A DNA stretch of 64,000 bases from assembly GCA_037074765.1 (NCBI GenBank), contig JBAMDO010000146.1:62001-126000 (forward strand). The letters run 5' to 3'. Shown here one piece after another: positions 12,420 through 24,210 of this stretch. The notes under the pieces were generated by a model. That model was not told the origin of the DNA. It did no database searches and saw only the letters and a program-made list of their open reading frames with translations. A program made the translations under genes and the position numbers. This DNA is from Mansonella perstans (lineage: Eukaryota; Nematoda; Chromadorea; Rhabditida; Onchocercidae). Each line of letters begins with the position of its first letter. Positions within the stretch are counted from its first letter, which is position 1.

Positions 12420-15378
12420 TCAAAGACGAGTCATTTTGATAACCTTCGGACATCCTTGGCATTTTTCTTGCGGTGTCGACATCATAAGACTCTTTTTGTA
12501 AAGTAATGAAGGAGGAATCGAAGTATCACCGAGTAATTCGATGTAATTATCACTGTCAATCAGGCTTAAATCAACGAGACTCCTACCTTGTTCACTGCTA
12601 AGTGGAATCTTGTTGATACCGTCACTACTCACAGAGATGGAAAATCCCTTACCATCTGTAGAAGATTGATAATTTAAGGATTCCAGATTTTTTGTTATAT
12701 GAATTTCAGCGAGATTTAAGTTTGATCCTTCTCTTGGATACGGTGGGATTTTTCCGCAAAGTTCATATGTTGAAACGGATGAGGACTTGAATTGAGGACT
12801 TCTTAATTCGCCATTTTCATCATCAGCTCGTAAGTTACAAGTGAGCCTTGTCTTTCTTCCCAAAGCAACAGCCCTTGATTCAGCACTTTCAGTAATATAT
12901 ACTGAATCCGTTTCCTTCATCACATTTGATTTTAGTGTTTTGTTTTCAGGTAATAGATGAATCGACTGTTTTGCAAAATTCTCATCCGAAATATAGCCCA
13001 CTTCATGTTTAGATATTTGCAAATGCAGTTGCTGTTGCGATATGCATTCCAAATAATTGCTGAAATTATCACATGTTAATCATTGGGAGCTTCTTAGTTA
13101 TGATTTCTGAAGCATTGAAATTCGTATGACACCAGAAAGCATTAGTATTTACTGCGACTATCGAAGTACTCACTCTTTAATGGTTAATAACGGTGCTTTA
13201 TTCGGCATTTGTCGTTCAGTTAATTCGCATGATGGAAAAATATGCTTCTTGCAAAGTTTAAAAAAATTGAACCTGCAAAGAGGATTACATATATAATAGT
13301 GAAAAAAATAGTAAAGATGAACTTGTCATAAAAAGTAATGTGATGCGCTAATGGACCATAATTCAAAATCAATTTATACAACCTAGCAAACTTACGCGGC
13401 TTTGTAAGCTGCAAAAAGAGAACAATTCATAGCTTCACACTGCTCGGTATATTTCAATTCACCATGAAAATCACAAGTTATCGAATCAAAAAATACAGCA
13501 TCATGCCACGGTTCATTCATTTCTGCTGCGACATCAGCTTTAATTTCATCACTAACACGAACATCATGTATCGTTGCATATAGAGCCAAGAAATAATCTT
13601 CCAAAGTTAAGAAACGTGTTTCAATACGAGCTGAAATTGAGTTAATTATAGTAAAATGTCAGAAATTTTCGCAAAATCCAGTCATGTAGAATAGCAAATA
13701 CTAAATTAGACAGCCGAATGGTTAACAAATTAGTCCACTTCCTTTTTGATTTCTCAACAAATATGCTAAGCAATTTGAAAAGAGTGGATTCCATTTTTTC
13801 ATAAATGATGACTAACTGATTAGTGTACCGTAGCTTATCGTTGTAATTAGACAAAAAAAGTATATACAATGTAGTAATATGTGCATGGGAAACTAAAAAC
13901 GTATCAAAAAGCAAACTGAAAACGAACAAAATGACTTCTCATTCGCCTGCATAAAAAGGACATCAAATGATCCAACAGTTGTATTCCAGTCTTTGGAAAG
14001 CAACAAAAGCTTTACATTATCACCATCTATCCTCGTAAATGCCTTTATCTCATTCCAAATTTGGGCATAATCAAATCGAACATTTGCAGACATTTTGTCG
14101 CAACCCAACAATAATCCAGTTTTTTGCTCTAAAATTACAAATGAATAAACATTCATCCTAATATCCTCAACGTCTTAGACTGTAAGGTTTACTCAGATGA
14201 AACCGAACGATATACCATTTTCTTCAGCCTTTGTTCTAGATTTCTCGTTCAATATTTCATCATCAAAATATAAAAATATTTCATCATCAAACAGATGATA
14301 TTTAATCAACAAAACCTAAAATATAGTGACGCTGGTCATAAATTCCGTATTTGATGCTAAATTTTAATATTGAAATTTCGGATGGTATCATCCGCTCATT
14401 CGAATTGTCTTCATAATAAACATTGACCGTGACGAGTATAATTTCAGTTTCATAGAAAAAATCCTTCTTGCTTTCCTTTCCTGCAACATGAAAATATTGT
14501 CATTTAAAAATGTCCAGGAATTTCATAAATGAATGAGAAAAATTCAAACAGATGATATTTAATCAATTTCACAACTTTTAGAATATATCTCATTTTAACG
14601 TTATCATATAATTCATTTATACTTTAATCAATCTTACAACCTTGTTGTATAAATTTCCACTGATAACGATCGATCAATTCTTTCCGATCATTGTCACGCT
14701 TCCCTTCAAAATCGTCAATCCTGGTGAAATACTGAAAAAGTGCTGCCATTCCATAAAAAAAGGAACTAGACTACATGAAATACTGCTTCAAATACTAAAT
14801 TATAATTTCATTCGAGGAATAAATATCAAAAAAATCCGAAATAATGAGAAATAACATATATTAAGAAAAGGTATTATCAACGGATATAAATTGTCCATTG
14901 CAAGTAAGTAAACATTAGTCCTGAAATAGAAATGGGAATTTCATATATAAATCACATAAACGTACTTTACGTGAATACTGATCAACTTCATCATAACGGC
15001 ACGATGGTGGCATGATATTAAGTAATTGCAGTTTATCAGAACGGTGTTTTCCATGATGATTTTTGAACCGCATCCTTTCATTTTGCCCTGCTACCGAATA
15101 TTTATATTCTTTTGCTCTGTTTTTCCATTTTTTCTTCTCCTCGTGACTTAATCCCTGTATTAAAAATACTTATTAATATATAAGATCACGCATATAACTG
15201 GCTGATTTTCCAACAACTGTTAATGATAAAAAATAAAACGTACATCCCAGTATGGTAGTCCAAAATGTACCAAATCTGCCTTATCTATTCGCCTACCCAA
15301 TTCCTGTTGCAATTTAGGCTTAATATATCGCACAAACATCCACAAACCACTCTGTCTATCGCTTGTTCCTTTTCCCAT
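12420..15378 (-). CDS. MAEL: Maelstrom-like protein: HMG box plus MAEL nuclease-fold domain
   Basis: Maelstrom proteins act in transposon silencing and the piRNA pathway of germ cells in other animals. Exons read: 15378-15244, 15154-14966, 14731-14641, 14480-14316, about 14235-14193, about 14128-13928, 13630-13396, 13272-13174, 13059-12420; the 14.1-14.2 kb joins are uncertain. The N-terminal ~85 residues form an HMG box (GLWMFVRYIKPKLQQE, then LSHEEKKKWKNRAKEYKYSV). The MAEL domain follows: PSEISILKFSIKYGIYDQ, YAQIWNEIKAFTRIDGDN, RFLTLEDYFLALYATI, then CDFHGELKYTEQCEAMNC. The last two segments supply the Glu and the Cys-x2-His-x8-Cys set that I align with the family ECHC motif. The last exon encodes a ~210-residue low-complexity tail. 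An acceptor-like AG lies 27 nt before the ATG. Length is about 590 residues, longer than human MAEL (434), mainly in the tail. Confidence 0.85.
14288..14566. repeat. 22-bp direct repeats flanking one Maelstrom exon
   Basis: CAAACAGATGATATTTAATC followed by AA occurs at 14288-14309 and again at 14545-14566, on either side of the exon at 14480-14316. Both copies are intronic. Confidence 0.75.
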
Positions 15379-16264
15379 TGTTTTTTTTTCGTTGTTGTTT
15401 CTCGGCTGAAAATTTTTTTAAACAAATAAGAAAAATAATTTTTCAAATTTCAAAACTTATCTGAATTAATAAAGCACATATATCATTGAGATGCAACTAT
15501 GAAATGTTCCAATCTTTCAAAAGCAAAGAAAATTTAAATTCAAATTCAAAGCCTTCAGTATTTGCACTGATATCACTTTCCGATCTTTTAAAGCAAAGAA
15601 AGTTTAAACTTAAATTTCAATAAAGTTTAAATTTAATTCAAATTCAAAGCCTTCGATATTTGCATTGATATCTCTAAAAGTGATACCTTAACAGTCGTGG
15701 ATGTCACAAATTGATAACTTTGATAGCGACGTGCAATAAAAACATTGAATGATTTACTTCATTTATCAATCAAATAAAAATTTGGCGAATGAATCAGAAA
15801 CAGAGCAACGAATTGCACGGAACACGAACGTACGCTGCCATAAATTTGAAACCAAATAGTGGAAAATATCGCTCTGCACCGATCTGTTTGGTCTGATCTG
15901 CATGACAGCTATGGAATGATATCGATGGATTTCAAAACAATTTAGCCGGTAATTCTGTTTTGATTTGAAATTTTAAGAACAAAGTAATAGGCGGAATTTA
16001 GGACTTTCAATTCAGGTTAAACTAATGGAATAATAGGTTTTCTCCAAGAATTATATAAATGTGAGATAAAATTTAAACTTTTTTTTGGAAAGAATTTCAC
16101 TGTTAGTTTAATGGTTTATTTATTTTATATATAAATTATTGAAAGGAAAAAATTTATTTCTGTAATATACTTTGTAATTATATTTTTCCCACTTATAATT
16201 TTATTTTTTATTTTAAAATTATTTCTCAAAAAATTATTTGAATTATTTCTCACTTTTTAGATTG
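15379..16264. promoter_or_regulatory. Divergent promoter region between Maelstrom and INTS8
   Basis: The 886 bp separating two divergent start codons must hold both promoters. Acceptor-like sites mark its borders: AG before 15405 on the minus strand and CTTTTTAG ending at 16260 on the plus strand. It contains a diverged direct repeat with TTCAAATTCAAAGCCTTC followed by a TATTTGCANTGATATC block, near 15537-15576 and 15637-15672. No core promoter motif could be called. Confidence 0.5.
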
Positions 16265-19200
16265 ATGAATAATTTGAATTTTCTCCGTGAAGAACCGCCA
16301 TTAAACTGGCTAGATTATTTTATTAATCGGAAGAAATTCGCGGATTTCTTGGAATCTGAGAAATCAGGTAAAGGATTTGCAGAAAGCTTTTATTGTTTTG
16401 GGGGAAACTTTTTTCTTCAGTGATGAAATTATATATATTATTCTGTTGAAAAAAAATTGTCCATTTGTATTGGTTTAAAAAGTAATTACGCATAAGAAAT
16501 GTTTTTTGTCTTTAATTTTCCATAAAAAGCATTCATTTCTTATGCTTTCTCATGTAAAAGATAATTCAACATCGATATATTTTTTTCTGCTGAAACTCCA
16601 CGGCGAAGATATTTGTATTCCATTCCAATGTATAAAATATTTTTACTGTTGAAACTCTGTTTTTGACTTCTTTGATCTGGTTGAGCTGATCTGGTTGATC
16701 TGGTTGATCTGGTTGAACTGCTGGTTGTTCTGGATCAAATAGTTTTTAAGTGATTACTATTCCTCTTATTTCTAAAATCGAAACTGGTAAAATGATATGC
16801 GTGAAATTAACATTTTTGATATTTATTTTTGTCAAAAGATATGAGAAAGAAACATAACTTTCAAAAATAAGATGAATTTTTTTAAGATCCCAAACAGTTA
16901 TCAGCGTTAGCAAATCAGTTTACAGACCAGGCTATAGCAATTGATAAAGAATGTGATATGTTAGTGCGGAAAGAATACGACGAAGGTTTTTATTTTCTAT
17001 TGCATGTTTTTACAAACATTGTTTGTAGGGTATTATTAGATTAATGTATGATATGTTTAAAATCACATCAGGCTTATTAAATATTTCGTGCATGTGACAT
17101 TGATTATCATTAGAACTATATTGAGTTATTCACAAATTCACGATAATGTTAAGTAAAGGAGGAAAAACAAATTCTTTTATAGATTGAAGCTAACTATCTT
17201 AACCATATTTTTTGCAGTTGTTTACTATTTCAGAAGATTTAGCATATAATAAGTATAAATCAGCTCAGTTATGGATTTGTGCTCTGTCATGTTTCGCATC
17301 ACTCAATTGGAATCTTGACCTTATGAAGCAGTGGTATGTTTCTTATGGAACGATGGCTTCTCCTTTCTTTGGAAATTTTTATCAAGCATTTATAAGTTTT
17401 AGCGAAAGGATGTGCGTGTTTAAGAGGATCCAAGAGTGGGAATTTGAGTTCATTCATAATTTTGCAAGTATTGATCTTTGATTTAATAATAATGAAAAAA
17501 AAAAGAAACATAATAATAAAACAAAAGGCAAGGTTCGATTCTTTATTAAGGAGTTGTGGTGATGACAAAATGAGAGGGGAAGGAGTGGAGGGATATTCTA
17601 GAATCAGGTGCAACTTATTTTGGACAAAATTTATCAAATATACTGTATGCATATTTACTATATTTTACTGTATAATAGTAAATTTGGTGATTTTTGTTAG
17701 TTATTTTAGAATTATTAATCCTAATAATCAACTGACTCACTTATTTTGACTATAAGCTTTCCTTTTGCAGCTGTAATATTGTATCCATGAAAGCTCTTAT
17801 TAATCAATTTGTGGCATTTTGTTATCCGGCGAAAACTATAGTACGTTATCATTATTTTATACATCTGCTGGTGTACTTTTATAAGATTTTTTCTGTCGAT
17901 GTTTGAGGACGGATGATTTTCATCATTAGATTTTAAGAGTTCGAGTGAAGACGTACTATCACTATTGGAAGAAGTTAATACAGAATCAAAAGTTGAATTT
18001 GAAAAACCAGAGCAGCTTTTTGCATGTTGGTTATATGCTACATGGTTACTTAAAGTAGACGTTGACGGGCGCTTTCCTGAAACTGTTGCAAAACCAACTG
18101 TCAGCAATCCGTAAGCACTGTTCATATGTCATTTTGGGGCTTTTTTTCCTCGTGCTGTTATTTCAGTAACAAAATGGGATCACAAGTTTCGATTAGAAAA
18201 GCATCCGTATGGTACTGATATTTATTAAATTTTAACTGCTCTCAACAACATAAAAAAGTTATTCAAATTATATATGGTTTTTTTAGGCTAAATCAATTTG
18301 ATGTAAATCTTATGCAGGCTGAGCAGTTCAAAAATTGTATTGCTGAGGTTAATGTTTCATTTGATAATGTAGTAAGTAATGCATCCTGAGGTTAATGTTT
18401 CATTTGATAATTTAGTAAGTAATGCATCAACCAGTTAACTGCATGATAAATGATGTTTGTATTTCTCATATATTTTTCGTTTGTGCTTTTTATTTCTATT
18501 TTGTTTTACAGTTACGAAGAAGCGTTGGAAGTGCAGAGAAGCTTTTGAAAAAAATGTTAGAAAGTAATCGTAAAGTACATGTGCTTATGCCCACAAAAGA
18601 TTGCTTCTTGGAAGCTTTATCAAAGGTTTCAGGCCTTTTTAAACTTTTTTTTTTAAAGCGAAACAGCAAAATAAATAATTTCTTCAGGTACAAGCTAAAT
18701 TCATGCCCTTGTTTAAAACACTGTGAAAGTAATATCAAAAAAGTTAGCGGAGTGTTTACACTTTATTTACAAAAATTTTCATATATTAGGAACCAAATTT
18801 GACTGCCGATAATGTTTTGAATTTTGGAAATTCGAGCAACTCTGCGGCTCCTATCCTGAATTTTCAAACATCAAACATACGATTGGATCACAATTTCTGG
18901 ACGATGAAGGTAATAAATATTTATCAATTTGTGTATGTCTTCATTTTCTTTCCAATCAAAATAAGTCGCCTTTGTAATTATATATTTTTAGGTTTCATAT
19001 TCATTAATGTGCAATCATTTTGCTGCTGGTAAAGTACATGATACAAGGAATGATTTGGAAAGGGTATTATTTTAATATGTTTTAACAAAATGATAATGAA
19101 CTGAAAGCATACACGAAACATGAAAAAGAAAATCACGAGAACTTATGTACGGTAATATATTTTGCACAGAATATGTTCAAACCAGTGTAAACTTAATTAC

Positions 19201-22200
19201 AGATTGTGAAAAATTGCCCTGAATATAAGAAAGAGTTAATGGATAATGTTGTGCTTGGTATAAACGAAAGTGAGTTGGCCGGTTACTGTGATGCCCACGG
19301 TATAACGCATTCGTATTGTCTTTCCACTTCACGTTCTGAAAATGAATTAATGTTTGGAGCAATCAGTGAAAAGGTCTACATTGCTCCATTTTAGAATTTA
19401 AATTTGAATTTGTCGCATGGAATTGAAACCAATTGGCTTTTCAATTTTACTTGAAATGTTTGGCCCAAGTATTGATGTGAACTTCAAAAGTAGTTGTTTC
19501 ATTTAGACGTTAGATATTTTGGATAACTGTTCATTGGTACATCGATTGGAATGCCAGAGAAATGCTTGTACATCAGAGTCTGCTCTCGCTGATAATATTT
19601 TGGCCGAAAATATTGTTACGGAATATTACAACGATTTTCTGGCTACCTTAAGTACATTAATCAAGTTGGCATCAAGCAAACCGGCTGTTTCTCGTTTGAT
19701 TACGGTATCCTTTTTCCTGTAGATTTTTGCATAGTCAAAATGTAAATTTACCTCTTGCACGTGGAAGTTTATTTCACCTGAATCTCATCGATTTCAATTG
19801 AAAAAAGAAGTGGGTTTAGTTTCAGTTCTAATGAATATTTAAATATTTTAATTTTTTCGTTACTTTTATTTGGTATCTACCGCCAAATTTCATAGGTTTG
19901 TTTGCGTTTAATGAAAGGAAGAGTAAGAGCACAAGCAATGAAGGAAGTAATACAGTTTTTATCTATCAAAATACCGATTTTCATTGAGGAATTTAAAAAT
20001 GTGAGTATCTTTAAAAGTCTTTATGTTTTTTGCAAATTGTGCTAAACAATGTTTTTCTTCCATTCTAAATTTTTTTAAGCAGTTTTTTTTACTTAGCATG
20101 TTGAACGAAAACCAATTTAACTAATCGGTGATTCTTCAGGTCAATCCTGACTGTGGTAAAGAATGTCTTGGAAATTTCAGAGACATTTCTCGACGAGCAG
20201 TACATCCTTTACCAAACATTGCTGCCATTAAGAGTGAGTAATTTTCCTGATTATTCGGAACAATTTTTTCGAATTAGTGGAAGCCTTTTTTTGATTTGAT
20301 ACAAATTCACTTTTTCGCAGTGAGGAAGTTTTCTTACCGGACTTTTTCATACCAGAATAAAACTTATGAATGTAAATGGACAAAGATTATTTTAAGAGCT
20401 TTTAAATGGTGGCACGGATGTTTGGCGCTTGATTGTTTCATTTGATATGAACGAAATAAAATCCTTATTTGCTAAAATGACTGGAAAAATTACTGTGCCA
20501 CATCGCGTAAGTTTCATTCACGTATATAGTTTTTTTTTTCACATCAACACGCGTAGAAAAAACATTTCAACTAGTGTGAGGACATTTTCTTTTTAGCTTC
20601 GAATTAGCAGAATGATTGGTGATGTCATGTCAGCTGCTGCTTCGCAAGGAAATTTTGAACATATCAACTTATTATTAGGTAAATTGGAGCAGCTAGCAGT
20701 TATTGGGGTATGTTTTAATTTTCCACTTTTCCAAGGTGAATAATCTACAAAAGTTGGAATGGAATTTATTTCGTAGTAAATTTTAAAAACGTTTTTGAGG
20801 ACGGAACTCAGTGGCGTACATTTTGCAATGAATGTGTGAAAGAAATGGGGCCACTAGGAAAAATTCAAGAAATACAAGTGCGATTTGCTTTTGATGCTGT
20901 TCGAGTTCAGGTCCAATTTATTAACATATTGCTCGAAAAATTATCCAAGGAATGTTGGATAGTTTTTTTCAAATGGATTGTTATTTAAAATAAAATGAAT
21001 GGAAATAGAAATGAGAGCTTTGATTAAAGTTTGAACTTTTGAAATCATTCAGAATTGAATTTGGAATTGGAATAAAGTTGAAAATCCAACGATAAAATTA
21101 ATTGCGTGATTTGTTTATTGGGAATCGGAGTATTAAGTCGAAAATCCAGTGATAAAATTTGAATTTTGTGATTTTTTACTGGTTATAATTGGGGAATATG
21201 TTTGTTTACTTTGTGTTACTGGTGGGAGTACGATGTGGGCGGCCTATCACTATTACTGCTGTATTGAGTTTCTCTCTGTGGCAACTTATCATGCAATTCA
21301 TGAAATAAGTCTGATAGATTCGCCATTTTAGCTGGAATGTTGGCATACACGGTTTTCGAGAGTATCAAACAATGCCCAGTTCGTCCAAGTTACACAGGCT
21401 TTGAATTCGACAGTGAAAGCATTAATACAATCATCCATGACGAGTCCTGTAACAATGGGAAAGATGATGCTTCATACAGTCACATTCTTCATCAATACTA
21501 GCGAATGGGATTTTCTGTTGCGTTCTTTCGTAAAGTAAGCTCATCTTATTCTATTTTGTTGATTTATTCGTTTTTAATAATTTTCGACTTAGATTGTAAA
21601 TCTAAGTATCTACAGTTATGCGATATGATTTAGCTTGTTTTTGTTTAAGTTTGATTTTTTTTTAAGTCTCTGGAAAATCCGTAATTTTTTTCGTAACTTT
21701 CCCTAATCTTTAGTACAATTTTTTACTATTTATCTGCATCTTCATTTTCAGGTTAAAAAGTCCGTTCTTGGATGCAGCAAAAATGATTGCGGCTTATATG
21801 ACAAGTACAGATCCAGCTGTTGCTAAGCAAATTGTCGAAGGGCCATGGTGGCACGTTATGAATTCAACTTTTCAAGAGCTTCCACCGAACAGGTATATGA
21901 TTTTTATGAGCAAAATTTGTTTATATTTTTCAGGAATAATGGTTTTTCTGAATCATAAGGGATTTTTCACTTCTATACTTGCTATAAAACAGAATTTCTG
22001 ATTTTTCCCACAAAATAATAAATTGCAGTAAAAGACGAAATGATGGATCATTGGTTCGTGAGCAAACGAAGCAATTGCTAACAAGGACACAATTTTTAGA
22101 TATGTTACGGCTCATAAAAGTATGAATTGTTGTTGCATATTTGCACGAAAATTTATATAAATGGAAAAAGATAAAAGAAAATATTTTAGGTGCTTTTTTT

Positions 22201-24210
22201 TTTCATTCCAACTACAGTAAATATTTTTATAGGAATATCGCTCGATATCCTTCCTTATTAGCTTTCTTGGTAAAATGTTTGGTGCAGCTGGAAATGTGAC
22301 GAAAATGAGGAAGGAATGTGACGGATTATCGTCAGCTCAAGATATTAGTAAAGATATATTTGTTGAGCATCCGGATTACTGGCAGTCCAGTTTTGAGTAA
22401 GTATTTATTAATATAAGGGTCAAATCACAACTTGTTTTCATACCTAGCTTTCGGAGGATAATTTCTTAGATTGCAATAGCATGGGACTGAATGTTTTGAT
22501 TCCAGCTTACTACCGCATTATTATAATTGTTTAATTATTCAGTGTAGTTCTCAGAAGATTTGCTAGCTGTCTTGTTTCTTCAGAAAGAAAGGATCTGATG
22601 ATGAATTATGTTTCAATCTGCCTTTTTTAACTGAATGTCTCGATACGGTATTCAGGAATGCTTTAATTGTCAATCCGATAAATGCTTTCTGGCTACGATC
22701 CTATGCCGACTTTTGCTTCGGTAAGTACGATGATTATTTAATTCTTTTGTTAACGTGTTTTTGATTATTCCACTTATGGTTTCTTGTCATTAATAACTTC
22801 AGCTTGCGACAAATTTGCGGATGCTTTGGTTCTTTACATGGAAGCATGTGTGTCTTGCAGTGACTCCCTGACAAGACCTCTTCCTGATAATGTTGTTGAT
22901 GATGTGGTAAGCTGTTTAACTTTTACTGATTTTTTGTTCATCAGAACTGTGTTAGGATGACGCTCAAAATCACGAAACCCTAGGAATTAACTGTTTAAAA
23001 CTCTGACTCTCCAACGGTTTCAAATGTATTCACATTTTACCTTGTTCGTGAAATATAGCAGTCATACATCCATGTTAGGAACATTATCTAAAAGGAATAT
23101 ATTGCTATTTTTACACCATATATTATAAGATTCATTCTTTTCATTAAGAAGGAGAATACATTAGCAGTTGATGGGAATGCTGGGAGATAAAATAATGATA
23201 ACCAAATCAGGTTAAAGCTTAACTTCTAGGAAATTTTTCTTTTGCTTTCTCTTTTTTTATTTTTTGTAAGGCATAATTTTTGAAAATTTATCTTAGATGT
23301 GGCTCAAGGTTCAGCGGTGCTTGCGAATGACTGGTTCTGAAACTCTGAGTGCCTTGATTTGTCAACTCATGCGTAATCCAATCGAACGTTACGTTTCAAC
23401 AGCATCTTCTCTATTGGAAACTCATGGTGACACACTTGATGCTTGTACGGCCTACTTCCCACTTATTAGTGATATCAATCTTGCAGAATTTATGAATGGT
23501 TAGTACTTTTATTTATTGCGTAACTGGCTATCACTTTGTTAAAATGATTAGTCAGCTATATTGTTTGATAGACATATTTAATTACTGCTAAATCGTTTCA
23601 GAAGGTCCATTTGTGATTTCACGGCAAATTATAAAAAATAATAAGTGTTTGCAAATTTACCTAAAGAAAAGGGAAATCGAAGAATTTTTCTTCACGGAAA
23701 TTGAAGCTAACAAGCTTAAATAATGAATTAATTTGTTGCTAATTAATGATACTGGGCCGCTGTCAATATAGTTCTTATTGTCTTTGAGAGACCGAATAAC
23801 TTTCTTTATCGCTGCGTCTCTAAGGCTCTGTGAGTCACCGGTAATTGTCCTCGATGGTTTTTTTCTATTTTTTATTGTATTTCAGATGTGTACGAAAAGC
23901 TTCATCTTCACAAAAAAGAACAACTGCTGGTATAATACTTTAATTTCATCATGTAGCAGTCATTTGAGATTAAGAGAAAATTTGTTTTTAAAGAAAATTT
24001 TGTTTAAAATTTTGAGGAATAGATTGCCTGATTTTTGAGAAAGTTGATGGTACTTCCATTTTTCCACTCTCAATTCTGCATTTTTTTCAGCTACGAGCAA
24101 TTTCGGTAGCAGAGATAAATTCTCACAATATAAGCCAACTTGAGAGGTTTCGAAGACGTGAACGATTTTTACTTGTTCTTTGTGCACATGTATTTAGAAT
24201 ACATCTTTGA
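16265..24210 (+). CDS. ints-8: Integrator complex subunit 8 (INTS8)
   Basis: INTS8 is a scaffold subunit of Integrator, the nuclear complex that cleaves snRNA and nascent mRNA, and helps recruit PP2A. About 25 exons: 16265-16367, 16887-16985, 17234-17333, ~17771-18112 (internal splicing unresolved), ~18287-18371, 18512-18625, 18790-18909, 18992-19063, 19203-19373, 19507-19704, 19896-20000, 20140-20233, 20397-20506, 20597-20707, 20800-20910, 21332-21534, 21752-21892, 22029-22119, 22233-22396, 22584-22720, 22803-22906, 23297-23498, 23886-23929, 24091-24210. From the fifth exon on, every join keeps phase. Family landmarks: PLNWLDYFINR at the N-terminus, ALSCFASLNWNLDLMK, ESELAGYCDAHGI, KRRNDGSLVREQTKQLL, VNPINAFWLRSYADFCFACD, and a C-terminus ending ERFRRRERFLLVLCAHVF. 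The start follows a CTTTTTAG acceptor by 4 nt. I aligned the landmarks to human INTS8 from memory. Confidence 0.93.
16673..16730. repeat. Short tandem repeat of GATCTGGTT units
   Basis: Several copies of GATCTGGTT, slightly interrupted, in the first INTS8 intron. It is a simple-sequence expansion with no coding effect. Confidence 0.8.
18343..18428 (+). repeat. 43-bp tandem duplication copying an INTS8 exon end and splice donor
   Basis: Two 43-bp units (18343-18385 and 18386-18428) differ at one base. Each holds the last coding bases of the exon ending at 18371 plus its GTAAGT donor, so two equal donors sit 43 bp apart. Using the second would add 43 nt and shift the frame. Confidence 0.9.

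Noticed and set aside
17721..18125. Minus-strand 134-codon Ser-rich frame
   Set aside because: It overlaps an INTS8 exon whose plus frame (VEFEKPEQLFACWLYATWLL) matches the family.
20322..20396. Open stretch KFSYRTFSYQNKTYE as an INTS8 exon
   Set aside because: Including it leads to a stop or needs a 25-nt intron; skipping to the acceptor at 20396 keeps phase and family alignment.
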